This document shows positions 16,924-26,281 of a stretch of 43,618 nucleotides of DNA, in pieces. Below the pieces are notes generated by a model. That model was not told the origin of the DNA, made no database searches, and saw only the letters and a program-made list of their open reading frames with translations. Where the stretch lies: NCBI GenBank assembly GCA_008081395.1, contig VMCJ01000082.1:1-43618 (forward strand), in the 5' to 3' direction. The translations under genes were made by a program, and so were the position numbers. The number at the start of each line of letters is the position of its first letter. Position 1 is the first letter of the stretch. Source of the stretch: Rhodospirillales bacterium (GTDB taxonomy: Bacteria > Pseudomonadota > Alphaproteobacteria > Bin95).

Positions 16924-18162
16924 ATGGCTGATCTTAACACCGACATTCTTGTTGCTGGAGCGGGGCTTAATGGACTCGCGGTGGCTCTTTTGCTTGCCGA
17001 GACAGGGGCATCCGTAATTATTGTTGATCCGCTGTCAGAAAAACAATTGTCGGATCCCAATAGAGATTGGCGCACAACGGCCATTGCTCAAGGCTCCATG
17101 CGGATTTTGGATCGATTGGGGGTTTGGCAGACTGATTGGCTTGGTGGCGCAATCAGAGAAATTCGCATCATTGATCGAGACTCTCCCTTTTACCTCCATT
17201 ATCCAGGTGACTGGTTGAACGAGGGGGCCTTAGGTTGTGTCGTGCCAAATTCTTCATTGTGGAACTCAAAATTTGAGGTAGTGTCAGCAACCCCTCGAAT
17301 AAAGCTTATTTCTGGGACTTCGATCAGTTCTACTGAACAATTAACAAGTACAGTTCGGGCAGAGCTCTCTGATAGTCAAATTGTCAACGCGCGACTTTTA
17401 GTAGGTGCGGATGGGCGTGGCTCTCCCACGCGGCAGCGCGCTGGAATTAAAGAACGCAGGTCAGATTATGGTCAAATATCCATCGTAACCACTGCCGCTC
17501 ATCAGTTCCCTCACGGTAACTCTGCACACGAACGTTTCATGGCATCAGGGCCATTTGCAATTTTGCCACTGCCGGATAACCAGGATAGCGATGCCCCTTG
17601 GCCACACCAATCATCAGTAGTTTGGACGGAAGGCAATCTACAAGCGGCTCGGCTTTTGGAATTAGAACGTGAAAGTTTTGACCGTGAGCTTGCAATTCGC
17701 TTCGGCGATCAGTTTGGGCATGTTTGTTCTGTTGGTCCTGTTGGATCTTTCCCACTTGCACTCGTAACAGCCGAAAAAATGATAGGACCAAGACTAGCGC
17801 TTGTTGGCGATGCTGCTCGGGCTATCCATCCTATTGCGGGTCAAGGATTCAACCTTGGTCTGCGAGATTCAGCAGAACTTGCAATGCGCGTTGGTGAACG
17901 ATTGGAGCTTGGCTTAGACCCTGCGTCTCCTGATATTCTGTCCGCATACCAGGCGGCGCGTTTTATGGATGCAGCTGGTCTGGTCACAGCCACTGATAGT
18001 CTCAATAAACTTTTCTCGAATAGCCTTCCAGGACTTACGCTTGTTCGGTCTCTTGGACTTGCCGCCGTCGATAAGGCACCTCCGATGAAACGTCTTTTAA
18101 TGAAGCATGCAATGGGATTGGCAGGACAATCAGCAGCACTTGCAGGAACTAAAGCAGTTTAA
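16924..18162 (+). CDS. UbiH/UbiF/Coq6-family FAD hydroxylase
   Basis: This 412-residue flavoprotein has the FAD-binding GAGLNGLAVALLLAETG at residues 11-27, LLVGADGRGSPTR (DG motif) and LVGDAARAIHPIAGQGFNLGLRD (GD motif) as in aromatic-ring hydroxylases. In this family such proteins add oxygen to the ubiquinone ring; which position cannot be told from sequence alone. It is divergent from glnK across about 216 bp and is followed after 42 bp by hyuA. It probably acts at the inner membrane with other Ubi proteins. Confidence 0.92.
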   Translation: MADLNTDILVAGAGLNGLAVALLLAETGASVIIVDPLSEKQLSDPNRDWRTTAIAQGSMRILDRLGVWQTDWLGGAIREIRIIDRDSPFYLHYPGDWLNEGALGCVVPNSSLWNSKFEVVSATPRIKLISGTSISSTEQLTSTVRAELSDSQIVNARLLVGADGRGSPTRQRAGIKERRSDYGQISIVTTAAHQFPHGNSAHERFMASGPFAILPLPDNQDSDAPWPHQSSVVWTEGNLQAARLLELERESFDRELAIRFGDQFGHVCSVGPVGSFPLALVTAEKMIGPRLALVGDAARAIHPIAGQGFNLGLRDSAELAMRVGERLELGLDPASPDILSAYQAARFMDAAGLVTATDSLNKLFSNSLPGLTLVRSLGLAAVDKAPPMKRLLMKHAMGLAGQSAALAGTKAV

Positions 18163-18204
18163 GAAACTGTCGCTGCATTTTTAATTCCGAAAGAATATAA
18201 ATTC

Positions 18205-20286
18205 ATGTCATCAAGCCCTCGACCCATTCGGATAGCTGTCGACATTGGCGGTACATTCACCGACATAGAAGTTTACGATAGCCGATCTGGGGGTTCTTTT
18301 GCTCATAAAACACCGTCTACGCCAGACGATCCCTCGCGAGGCCTTGGGATTGGCTTGCAGGAAGTTGCTGCGCTCTGTGGGTTTGACCTAACAGATATTG
18401 GTTTGCTCTTACACGGCACCACGATAGCCACTAATGCGGTGCTGGAGCGCAAATTGCCAAAGGGTGCAATGATCACTACGGCTGGGTTTGAGGATGTGCT
18501 AGAAATTGGACGGCACATGCGACAAGAGTTGTACAGCCTTAAGGCAGAGCCTCGAAGTCTTCTAATCCCGAGGCAGCATCGTTTTGGGGTAGCTGAGCGC
18601 GTTCGCTACGATGGGTCTATTGAAACACCAATTGATAAAAAAGCGCTTGAAGATTTAGCGAAGAAACTAGAGCAGGAAGGCATTGAGGCCATTGCTCTAG
18701 CTTTCCTTAATTCTTATGCAAATCCTTCGCATGAGCAGGAGGCTCTAGAAATTCTCACGCAGTCTGCTCCCACTGTAGCTGTTTCTGCCTCTCATGAAGT
18801 AAGCCCAGAAATTAGAGAATTTGAGCGTTTCTCGACCACTGCACTTAATGCCTTGCTGAAGCCGGTTGTTTCTAAGTACTTAGAGCAGGTTGAAGGTAGA
18901 TTAGAGGCAATTGGTGTCTCTGCTTCATTATATTTAGTGCAATCCAATGGCGGCGTAGCAAGGCCAGCAGAGGCAGCTCGTCTTCCCGCAAAACTTTTGC
19001 TTTCAGGTCCTGCAGGAGGAGCCATGGCTATGGCAAGTCTAGCTGGGCGGCATGGGATATCAAATCTTGTCGGTATTGATATGGGTGGGACAAGTGCTGA
19101 CATTGCGGTCGTCGCTGAAGGCGCAATTGGCCAGACTCCTGAGGGCAATATTGACGGGCTGCCAGTTAGACTGCCAATGATTGAAATTCGAACCATTGGG
19201 GCAGGAGGTGGTTCAATTGCACGTGTGGAAGGTGACGGTCTTCGAGTAGGGCCAGAAAGTGCAGGCGCTAACCCTGGCCCAGTTTGCTACAGTCGTGGTG
19301 GAATACAACCAGCAGTTACTGACGCAAATGTAGCTTTAGCACGAATTGATGCTCCTAGCTTTCTTGGGGGCACAATGCGTTTAGATGATTCTGGCGCCCT
19401 CAAAGCTATAAGTGATCAGGTTGCCCAACCGTTAAATCTATCATTAGAGCCTGCGGCAGCTGGCATACTCGAAGTGGCAGATGCCCGAATGGCTGACGCA
19501 ATTCGGCTTTCACTATTTGAGAAGGGCGCAGATCCGTCCGACTTTGTTCTCGCTCCATTTGGAGGGGCTGGGGGACTTCATGCCAGTGCGTTAGCTGACG
19601 CCCTCAACATCAATCGGATCATATTTCCCTCAAATGCTTCAACATTATCAGCTCGTGGCATCTTAGGTGCGGATCTCCGTCATGATCTTGCTCGATCACG
19701 GCGGCTTAAGGCTAATCATGGAGGTCAGGACGAGACAATATCCGCTCTGACCGAAATGGCTTTACACCTCCGAAGTGAGGCAGAGGCAGCTCTCATTCGT
19801 GATGGGGTGCCAGAGAAAGACCGGGTATACGAATTCAGCGCGGATATGCGCTATCTTGGCCAAGCCTATGAATTAGTCATTAAATGGGGTGATGTTTCAA
19901 TCACACCTGAAACAGTGTCGGATTTAGTGCAAAGATTTCACTCAGAACATCTGCGCAGGTTTGCCCATGCAGATGAAAGAGATACCGTAGAAATAGCGAC
20001 ACTGCGCTTAGCCGCCATAGGAAAGATGGAGGCGCCACTTATAACTAACATAGTCGTTGACGCCACAAGCCAACTGGCTAAGCGTGGCAGTCGCCGGATC
20101 TGGTTCGAAGGCGCTTGGGTTAATGCTCCAATTTATTCTCGTGAACACCTAAGTGAGGGCGCGCGGGTGAGCGGACCATGCGTTGTTGAGGAAGCCTTTA
20201 CCACACTTATCATCGGTTCTGGTTGGGAAGCGGAGATGTTGTCTGGAGGGGATCTTGTCGCAGAAAAGAGATATGCTCATGGTTGA
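18205..20286 (+). CDS. hyuA: Hydantoinase/oxoprolinase subunit A
   Basis: This 693-residue protein has the actin-like ATP-binding motifs of the family: VDIGGTFTDIEVYD near the N-terminus, LLHGTTIATNAVLERK, LLSGPAGGAMAM, GIDMGGTSADIAVV and PFGGAGGLHASALAD. With subunit B it hydrolyses a cyclic amide, such as N-methylhydantoin or 5-oxoproline, with ATP; in some bacteria related pairs act on acetone or other substrates. The length is normal. It overlaps hyuB by about 8 bp. The substrate is unknown here. Confidence 0.92.
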   Translation: MSSSPRPIRIAVDIGGTFTDIEVYDSRSGGSFAHKTPSTPDDPSRGLGIGLQEVAALCGFDLTDIGLLLHGTTIATNAVLERKLPKGAMITTAGFEDVLEIGRHMRQELYSLKAEPRSLLIPRQHRFGVAERVRYDGSIETPIDKKALEDLAKKLEQEGIEAIALAFLNSYANPSHEQEALEILTQSAPTVAVSASHEVSPEIREFERFSTTALNALLKPVVSKYLEQVEGRLEAIGVSASLYLVQSNGGVARPAEAARLPAKLLLSGPAGGAMAMASLAGRHGISNLVGIDMGGTSADIAVVAEGAIGQTPEGNIDGLPVRLPMIEIRTIGAGGGSIARVEGDGLRVGPESAGANPGPVCYSRGGIQPAVTDANVALARIDAPSFLGGTMRLDDSGALKAISDQVAQPLNLSLEPAAAGILEVADARMADAIRLSLFEKGADPSDFVLAPFGGAGGLHASALADALNINRIIFPSNASTLSARGILGADLRHDLARSRRLKANHGGQDETISALTEMALHLRSEAEAALIRDGVPEKDRVYEFSADMRYLGQAYELVIKWGDVSITPETVSDLVQRFHSEHLRRFAHADERDTVEIATLRLAAIGKMEAPLITNIVVDATSQLAKRGSRRIWFEGAWVNAPIYSREHLSEGARVSGPCVVEEAFTTLIIGSGWEAEMLSGGDLVAEKRYAHG

Positions 20287-21916
20287 TATTGATCCAATAC
20301 GCCTTGAAGTGATCAGGAATGCGCTGGTAGCCGCTTCAGAGGAAATGAACATCTCTATTTGGCGAACGGCTAGATCAACGGTAGTTCGCGAAACTCTAGA
20401 TTATTCAACAGCGATCTTTGATGGTTTGGGAAATGCTGTAGCTCAGTCAACGCGCATCCCAGTTCACCTCAATAGTATGTCAGTTTGCCTTGAAGAGATT
20501 GTCTCTAACTGGATACCACTGTCTGAATGGCAGGAAGGTGACGTTATTTTAACTAATGACCCCTACGCTGGTGGCCAACATTTGCCAGATTTTGTTGCTT
20601 ACAAACCGATTTTCAGAGATGGCCAGCGGGTCGCAATTTCAGCGACGATCGTTCATCATGTTGACATAGGTGGTGGTGCACCAGGTAGTTATTTTGCAAG
20701 TGCTCAGGAGGTTTTTCAAGAAGGTCTTCGTTTGCCTCCAATAAAATTGGTCGAGGCAGGTCGTCCAAATTCCGCAATTCTTGATGTAATTCGTCGTAAT
20801 AGCCGTGAGCCAGAGAAAATTGGGGGTGATGTCGCCGCGCAGCTTGCGGCTCTTGATGTTGGAGCACGTGCAATTCTTCGACTGGTTGACCGATATGGGA
20901 TAGCAACAGTGGAAGCTGCTATGGCTGCAGTGTTAGATCAGTCTGAATTTGCAATGCGCGGAGCTATCTCCGCTATGCCAAATGGAACATATACGTTTGA
21001 AGACTTCGTCGATGATGATGGTCAGGATGCAATAGGTATAAAAATTAATGCCACTGTAATTATAGATGGCGATACAGCTCGTGTTGACTTATCTGGTTCC
21101 AGCCCGCAGGTGCCTGGACCGGTAAATTGCACGTTGAATATGGCTAAGTCAGGCGTGTATTGCGCTCTCCTCATGGCTGCGGGTGGGGGTGTCATGGCTA
21201 ACACGGGTGCTTATCGTGCAATTGAGATAATTGCGGAAGAAGGAACTATCGTTTCAGCAAGACCTCCAGCTCCCGTAGCCAATAGAATGGCAACTGGTCA
21301 TAGAATTGTGACAACGGTCTTAGGGGCATTGGCTAAAGCTATCCCAAACACCATTCCCGCAGCTTATTATGGTGTTTCTTATGTGGCTGCTTTGTCAGCG
21401 CCTGATACTTCTGGTGAAAGAAGAGTGTATTTTGAGATCGAAGTGGGAGGCTGGGGCGGTCACCCAGAAGCCGATGGTGCAAGTGGCTTTTCCGCAGGTT
21501 TTCATAATTTGGCAAATTCACCCTTAGAAATGTGCGAAGCCCTTTTTCCAGTAACGTTCACTCAATATGGTCTTATCCCAGATTCTGGCGGTGACGGCGA
21601 ACACAGAGGAGGGTTAGGTCTTGCACGAGAGTGGCGGTTAGATGCCGATTGGGGAGTGCTGTCGGGGAATTTTGATCGTTTTAGATTTCCCCCATATGGC
21701 CTCAACGGCGGCAAACCAGGAACTCCGGGAAGATTTATTTTGACCAGGGACGGTAAATCCGAACTTCTTCCATCAAAGATTTCAGGTGTACAGCTAAAGC
21801 GTGGTGATAAGGTTCGGCTGGATACGTCTGGAGGTGGAGGTTGGGGGGATCCCTCTAGACGTGATCCTAAATTGAAATTGGCTGATCAGCGCGCAGGTTA
21901 CACTTCTTCGTCTTAG
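20279..21916 (+). CDS. hyuB: Hydantoinase/oxoprolinase subunit B
   Basis: The ORF track begins at 20183 inside hyuA, but the family start is near MVDIDPIRLEVIRNAL, so I chose the ATG at 20279. AAGAG lies 8 nt before it; the ATG at 20273 is a close alternative but is only 2 nt from that site. The resulting protein is 545 residues, as expected for HyuB. Family segments include EEMNISIWRTARSTVVRE, NDPYAGGQHLPDF and GGDGEHRGGLGL. It forms the catalytic complex with HyuA. Its stop is only 6 bp from the end of the convergent fur gene. Confidence 0.9.
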   Translation: MVDIDPIRLEVIRNALVAASEEMNISIWRTARSTVVRETLDYSTAIFDGLGNAVAQSTRIPVHLNSMSVCLEEIVSNWIPLSEWQEGDVILTNDPYAGGQHLPDFVAYKPIFRDGQRVAISATIVHHVDIGGGAPGSYFASAQEVFQEGLRLPPIKLVEAGRPNSAILDVIRRNSREPEKIGGDVAAQLAALDVGARAILRLVDRYGIATVEAAMAAVLDQSEFAMRGAISAMPNGTYTFEDFVDDDGQDAIGIKINATVIIDGDTARVDLSGSSPQVPGPVNCTLNMAKSGVYCALLMAAGGGVMANTGAYRAIEIIAEEGTIVSARPPAPVANRMATGHRIVTTVLGALAKAIPNTIPAAYYGVSYVAALSAPDTSGERRVYFEIEVGGWGGHPEADGASGFSAGFHNLANSPLEMCEALFPVTFTQYGLIPDSGGDGEHRGGLGLAREWRLDADWGVLSGNFDRFRFPPYGLNGGKPGTPGRFILTRDGKSELLPSKISGVQLKRGDKVRLDTSGGGGWGDPSRRDPKLKLADQRAGYTSSS

Positions 21917-21922
21917 ATAGAA

Positions 21923-22336
21923 TCAATCTCTTCGTTTGCGGCCATATAATTCAAGGCGATGGTCAATCAGATCATAGCCTAGCCTTGCCGCTACACGCTC
22001 TTTCAAGGCTTCAAGCTCTGCATCGACGAACTCAATAACCTCGCCGCTTTCAATGTCAATAAGATGCTCATGATGTTCGCCAGTCTCTTCGTACCTTGCT
22101 CTGCCTTCACCAAAGTCGTGACGGACCAAAATATTTGCGTCTTCGAATAGCTTAAGTGAGCGATATACGGTGGCTATAGAAATACGGGGGTCTATTTCCG
22201 TCGCACGTCTGTAAACAGTCTCTACGTCTGGATGATCCTCTGCATTGGAGATAACACGGGCTATGATCCGACGCTGATCGGTCATTTTTAGGCCCTTTTT
22301 TTCGCAGAGCCTTTCCAACTGCGTAAGTTTTGCCAT
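21923..22336 (-). CDS. fur: Fur-family metal-dependent repressor
   Basis: This 137-residue protein has the Fur winged-helix N-terminus (TDQRRIIARVI, ISIATVYRSLKLFED) and metal-site His residues in GEHHEHLIDIESGEVIEF. The C-terminus lacks the CxxC zinc motifs of gamma-proteobacterial Fur, which is typical of alphaproteobacterial Fur/Mur. In that class some members respond to manganese (Mur) and others to iron. It is convergent with hyuB and divergent from the thioredoxin gene. Its targets cannot be seen in this window. Confidence 0.93.
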   Translation of the reverse strand: MAKLTQLERLCEKKGLKMTDQRRIIARVISNAEDHPDVETVYRRATEIDPRISIATVYRSLKLFEDANILVRHDFGEGRARYEETGEHHEHLIDIESGEVIEFVDAELEALKERVAARLGYDLIDHRLELYGRKRRD

Positions 22337-22705
22337 CGCCTCAGCTCCCAGGACTGAATACGTTTTAGTTTGATCAGTAGGTTTTGGGAAGCGGCCAGTT
22401 AAGAAGTCATTTTAATTCGTTATTTTGAAAGGGTGTGAGATTTAAGTTTTCGATACTTTAAGTGGAGGCTAAATTTGTCTTATTGCTGGCTGTCGAAATA
22501 TGTTTTTCCGCATGCCGATGCGGCTTAAGGAAAAATTTTCTTCGCTCTACAAAAATCTTAAATGTGTTGAAAATTGCGCAAAGCGCCTCATTTTGTTAGA
22601 TGCTAGGCCAAAGTAAAAATACATCAATTTTAGACTATCTGTGGCTAATGCTTAAGATTGGGCAATAGATCCAGAAAAAAGATTTTAGACAGGACAGCGT
22701 TCATC
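22337..22705. other. Non-coding divergent region between fur and thioredoxin-TPR gene
   Basis: About 370 bp with no convincing ORF. It must contain the promoters of fur and of the thioredoxin-TPR gene. Inside are a 6-bp dyad CCGCAT-GCCG-ATGCGG at 22508-22523, flanked by TTTTT on one side and GGAAAAA slightly further on the other, and GCGC-AAA-GCGC at 22576-22586. The region is AT-rich near fur. No Fur-box palindrome, sigma-32 promoter or riboswitch was recognised. Confidence 0.5.
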
Positions 22706-23626
22706 ATGGACAACTTAGGCAATGTGGGTGGAATGACACCGCCAGACAGCTCGGCGCTGATTAAAGATACTGACATGGCTAACTTCATGGCAGATGTGAT
22801 TGAGGCCTCCAATGAAACTCCTGTAATTGTTGATTTTTGGGCGCCTTGGTGTGGGCCTTGCAAACAATTAACACCAGTCTTGGAGAAGGTCGTTCATGCA
22901 GCCCAAGGCAAGGTTCGCATGGTTAAGGTGAATATTGACGAAAATCAGCAGATTGCTCAGCAACTGCGCATTCAGTCTATTCCGATGGTTTATGGCTTTA
23001 AGCAGGGCCGTCCAGTGGATGGTTTCCAAGGGGCTGTTCCTGAAAGCCAGGTCCGAAGTTTTGTAGAGCGTTTGGTGGGCGGGGAGGTTAAGAGCCCGAT
23101 CGAAGAAGCAATAGATCAAGCCAAAGATGCAGGCGAAGCGGGCGATTGGCCAACTGCAGCTAACATCTTCGCCCAGGTATTACAGCATGAACCTGAGAAT
23201 TCTACTGCGCTCGCAGGTCTCGCTAGAGCAGCTTTAGCTGAAGATGATCTGGAGAATGCGAAAGATTTTATTGGACGGATCCCAGAAAAAGACAGAAGCG
23301 ATCCTTTTGTTGCTAGTGCTGTGTCCGCCGTTGATTTGGCGGGGCAGACAGTTGGGTCTGATATGGCAGAAGTCGAGGAATTACGGCGACAGGTAGATGC
23401 CGACCCGAAAAACCATCAAGCACGTTTCGATCTTGGCATGGCATACTTTGCAGCCGGAATGGCGGAGGAGGCAGCAAACGCAATGCTCGAAATTGTTGCT
23501 GCAGACCGCTCCTGGAATGAAGAGGCTGCACGCAAGCAGCTCGTAAAGTTCTTTGAGGCTTGGGGGCCTATGGACGAACAAACCCTAGCGGCTCGACGTC
23601 GTCTATCTTCAATACTGTTTTCTTAG
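22706..23626 (+). CDS. cnoX: Thioredoxin-TPR chaperedoxin-like protein (YbbN/CnoX family)
   Basis: The track starts at a TTG at 22658, but I prefer the ATG at 22706, giving 306 residues. An N-terminal thioredoxin domain has WCGPCK (Cys about 49 and 52) and the cis-Pro region SIPMVYGF. It is followed by TPR-like helices from about residue 125 to the end (GDWPTAANIFAQVLQHEPEN and similar). This is the CnoX/YbbN layout of holdases that protect GroEL substrates. The CxxC is intact, unlike E. coli CnoX, so it may also reduce disulfides. The LON-domain gene follows 8 bp later, an arrangement common in alphaproteobacteria. Confidence 0.9.
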   Translation: MDNLGNVGGMTPPDSSALIKDTDMANFMADVIEASNETPVIVDFWAPWCGPCKQLTPVLEKVVHAAQGKVRMVKVNIDENQQIAQQLRIQSIPMVYGFKQGRPVDGFQGAVPESQVRSFVERLVGGEVKSPIEEAIDQAKDAGEAGDWPTAANIFAQVLQHEPENSTALAGLARAALAEDDLENAKDFIGRIPEKDRSDPFVASAVSAVDLAGQTVGSDMAEVEELRRQVDADPKNHQARFDLGMAYFAAGMAEEAANAMLEIVAADRSWNEEAARKQLVKFFEAWGPMDEQTLAARRRLSSILFS

Positions 23627-23634
23627 AAGGTGAA

Positions 23635-24303
23635 ATGATGGTCACAAGCAACCCTTTAGCGGGTTTACCATCCAACGTGCCCGTGTTTCCTCTTGCTGGG
23701 GTTTTACTGCTCCCGCGAGCACACTTGCCTCTGCATATATTCGAGCCGCGCTACCGATCTATGACAGAAGATGCGTTGGCGGGCGATGGTATGATCGCAA
23801 TGGTGCAACCGCGCGATCCTTCGAGCTCCGAGGTAAACCCTGAAATTTATCCTGTGGCATGTTTGGGCCGGATTGTTAACGAAGAGAGACTTGAGGATGG
23901 TCGCTGGCAACTAACGTTGGAGGGTGTAACTCGATTTAGAGTTGCTGAAGAGCTTCCATTAAAGCACGGGTATAGAATTGTAAGACCAGATTATTCTGAG
24001 TTTCAGTCTGATCTTAGCACTCAGGACGTAGCAACAGATATTAAGCGAGATACGTTGTTAGCTGCATTCTTTCAGTATCTTGGTGGACGAGGTTTAAGTA
24101 CTGATGAGCAAGCTATTTCTCGTTTGAAAGATGAACCTTTGGTTAACGCTCTTGCGATGGCATGTCCGTTTTTCCCGGCTGAGAAACAAGCTCTACTGGA
24201 AAGCCAAACAATTTTGGATAGGGCTAAGATGCTGCAAGCCTTACTAGAGCTGTCATCTCGTCCCGAAGCAGCTAATGATGATGAGCCGCCTCGTCTGAAC
24301 TAA
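23635..24303 (+). CDS. LON substrate-binding (LonN) domain protein
   Basis: The track start at 23560 lies inside the thioredoxin gene. GAAGG comes just before the ATG pair at 23635 and 23638, so the start is there and the protein is 221-222 residues. It opens VPVFPLAGVLLLPRAHLPLHIFEPRYRSM, the hallmark of the LON N-terminal (PUA-like) domain, and continues IYPVACLGRIVNEERLEDGR. There is no AAA+ or peptidase domain. These stand-alone proteins are conserved but poorly characterised. It is probably cotranscribed with the thioredoxin gene. Confidence 0.9.
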   Translation: MMVTSNPLAGLPSNVPVFPLAGVLLLPRAHLPLHIFEPRYRSMTEDALAGDGMIAMVQPRDPSSSEVNPEIYPVACLGRIVNEERLEDGRWQLTLEGVTRFRVAEELPLKHGYRIVRPDYSEFQSDLSTQDVATDIKRDTLLAAFFQYLGGRGLSTDEQAISRLKDEPLVNALAMACPFFPAEKQALLESQTILDRAKMLQALLELSSRPEAANDDEPPRLN

Positions 24304-24387
24304 TGTCGTGAACTCTCAATTGGTTTAAATTCAAGTTTAGGCTAGAAGTAGGGTTCACTTAAATTTCTGGGCCATTGAGAAGGATCT

Positions 24388-25164
24388 ATGGGTCATAATA
24401 ATACCCCGCTTGTAGCTGTTTCAGCGTGTCTCAAGGAAGTGAATACTTTCAAGATGCATACGGCGAGTCACCGGCATGTTGAGGGACTTGTAGAGGTGTC
24501 AGGGGTTCTGCCTATTGTAATGCCAGCAGTGGGGCGCAAGGCTGATCCTACTCCGCTTTTAGATCATATTTCAGGCCTTCTACTCACGGGTAGTCCTTCG
24601 AATGTTCATCCAGATTTCTATGGGGACATCATAGCGTCGCCCGAAACAGTCATAGACTTAGATAGAGATAATACAACGCTTCCTATGATACGTGGGGCAA
24701 TTGAGAGAGGTATTCCTGTTTTTGCAGTATGCCGAGGGATTCAGGAGCTCAATGTAGCTATGGGTGGCACGTTGCATCAGTATGTACACCTTTTGCCAGG
24801 GAAGCGGGACCATCGTTCTAATAAAGCTTTGCCTCCTGGTCAGAGAGCCGGTTTAGCCCACTCAGTAACGCTTTCTGAAGGGGGTAGGTTGCGTGACATA
24901 CTTGGAGCAGAGGAAGTGATTGTAAATTCTCTTCATGCTCAGGCAGTCAATGAACCAGCCCCTGGAATGATTGTTGAAGCAATGTCTGAAGATGGGGTTA
25001 TTGAAGGTATATCGATGCCTCAAGCCCCGGGTTGGGTGTTAGGTGTTCAATGGCATCCTGAAGCAACCTTCAGAGAAGACCTGCCCTCTCGGAAATTATT
25101 TGAGGCTTTTGGGGCTGCGGTAAAGAATTATGCTGCTGGCAAATCGCTCGCAGCGGCAGAATAA
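24388..25164 (+). CDS. Gamma-glutamyl-GABA hydrolase-like class I glutamine amidotransferase (PuuD, peptidase C26)
   Basis: This 258-residue protein has the class I amidotransferase nucleophile in VFAVCRGIQELN (Cys about 115) and the catalytic pair in VQWHPE near the C-terminus. LLTGSPSNVHPDFYG and RDHRSNKALPPGQ are typical of PuuD-like proteins. PuuD removes the glutamyl group from gamma-glutamyl-GABA in putrescine breakdown, but many relatives act on other gamma-glutamyl compounds. GAAGGA lies before the ATG. No other put/puu genes are here. An alpha/beta hydrolase follows closely. Confidence 0.88.
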   Translation: MGHNNTPLVAVSACLKEVNTFKMHTASHRHVEGLVEVSGVLPIVMPAVGRKADPTPLLDHISGLLLTGSPSNVHPDFYGDIIASPETVIDLDRDNTTLPMIRGAIERGIPVFAVCRGIQELNVAMGGTLHQYVHLLPGKRDHRSNKALPPGQRAGLAHSVTLSEGGRLRDILGAEEVIVNSLHAQAVNEPAPGMIVEAMSEDGVIEGISMPQAPGWVLGVQWHPEATFREDLPSRKLFEAFGAAVKNYAAGKSLAAAE

Positions 25165-25176
25165 TTTTTGTTAGAA

Positions 25177-26118
25177 ATGAAAAACCGCACTGCCTCCGTT
25201 GACGCCTCGTTTGCAAGAAATTGGATCATTGCTGGCGCTGACAATATATCACTCAGGGTCTACGGTTGGCATAGTAATACGGGTCGGCGACCTGGTCTGT
25301 TTTGGGGTCACGCTAACGGTTTCTCAGCCGGAGCTTATAGCCCTATGCTCAATGAATTAGCTCGGGATTTTGATATCTTTGCAGCTGATCTTCGTGCTCA
25401 TGGTGGATCCGCTGACCTGGGCGGTAATTACGACCGAATGATCACTGCAGATCGTCTTGCTATTGATATGATTTCAGTAATCAAGTCCGTGCGAGAGCAT
25501 TCTCCATTGCAGCCATTGCACTTTGCGGCGCATTCTATGTCAGGACTTGCTGGGTTAAGAATGGGTGCAATTTTTGGTCTTTCTCCCTTTAGGTCCATGA
25601 CCTTATTTGAACCGCCTTTGGTTCCAACACCAGACTTCATGCTGCATAACGAAGCAGTGTCCGTCGGCCATCTCCTATCAGTGCGGGCAACCAAACGAAA
25701 ACAGGTTTTGCCGTCTCCAGAAAAGTTTGCAGAAATGCTTTCAGAACGACCTGGTTTCTGCAATTGGCGACCTGAAATGCTTAAAGCATTTGTAAATTCA
25801 ACCCTCGAGCCAATGGATGATAGTGAAGGCTTTAAACTGAGATGTCCTGCGGAGGCGGAGGCAGCTGGTTACCGGCTGACTTTGGACACCTCAACCTTTG
25901 CTGCACTAAAGCGATTTGATCGGCCAATCGTTTTTGTTGAGAGTGACCCTTCAACCCAAGGTCCTGCTCCAAGCTGGGCTACCATGGCCCAAGGGGTCGC
26001 CGCGAAACAAGCGCCAAAAGGTAGGCTTGATCGGATTAATGGCACAAGCCACATGATGCCGTTCGAAAAACCTGAAGCAGTAATCAAACGCATACATGAG
26101 TCGATTGCGAGTTCTTGA
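25177..26118 (+). CDS. Alpha/beta-fold hydrolase
   Basis: This protein has about 313 residues from the ATG at 25177; a TTG at 25168 is the track start and lies only 3 bp after the previous stop. It has the oxyanion region WGHANGFSAGAYSPML, a Ser nucleophile in AAHSMSGLAGL (standard G-x-S-x-G is changed to A-x-S-x-S-G), and a late His in NGTSHMMPFEKP. The substrate is unknown. It appears to be coupled to the PuuD-like gene. A 163-bp gap with no gene follows before xthA. Confidence 0.82.
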   Translation: MKNRTASVDASFARNWIIAGADNISLRVYGWHSNTGRRPGLFWGHANGFSAGAYSPMLNELARDFDIFAADLRAHGGSADLGGNYDRMITADRLAIDMISVIKSVREHSPLQPLHFAAHSMSGLAGLRMGAIFGLSPFRSMTLFEPPLVPTPDFMLHNEAVSVGHLLSVRATKRKQVLPSPEKFAEMLSERPGFCNWRPEMLKAFVNSTLEPMDDSEGFKLRCPAEAEAAGYRLTLDTSTFAALKRFDRPIVFVESDPSTQGPAPSWATMAQGVAAKQAPKGRLDRINGTSHMMPFEKPEAVIKRIHESIASS

Positions 26119-26281
26119 ATTTAGGACACCTGTATTTCTCTAAAGCACTTGGTATTTCAATTAGGAAAATGCCTAAGCATTAGTTTCGTCATGGGCTGAA
26201 ATTTTCATGTTGTAGGTCTGTAAAACGCTCTGTGGGTTTTTCTCATGCAGAGAATTGGTTTGTCTATAAAGGGACGATGAT

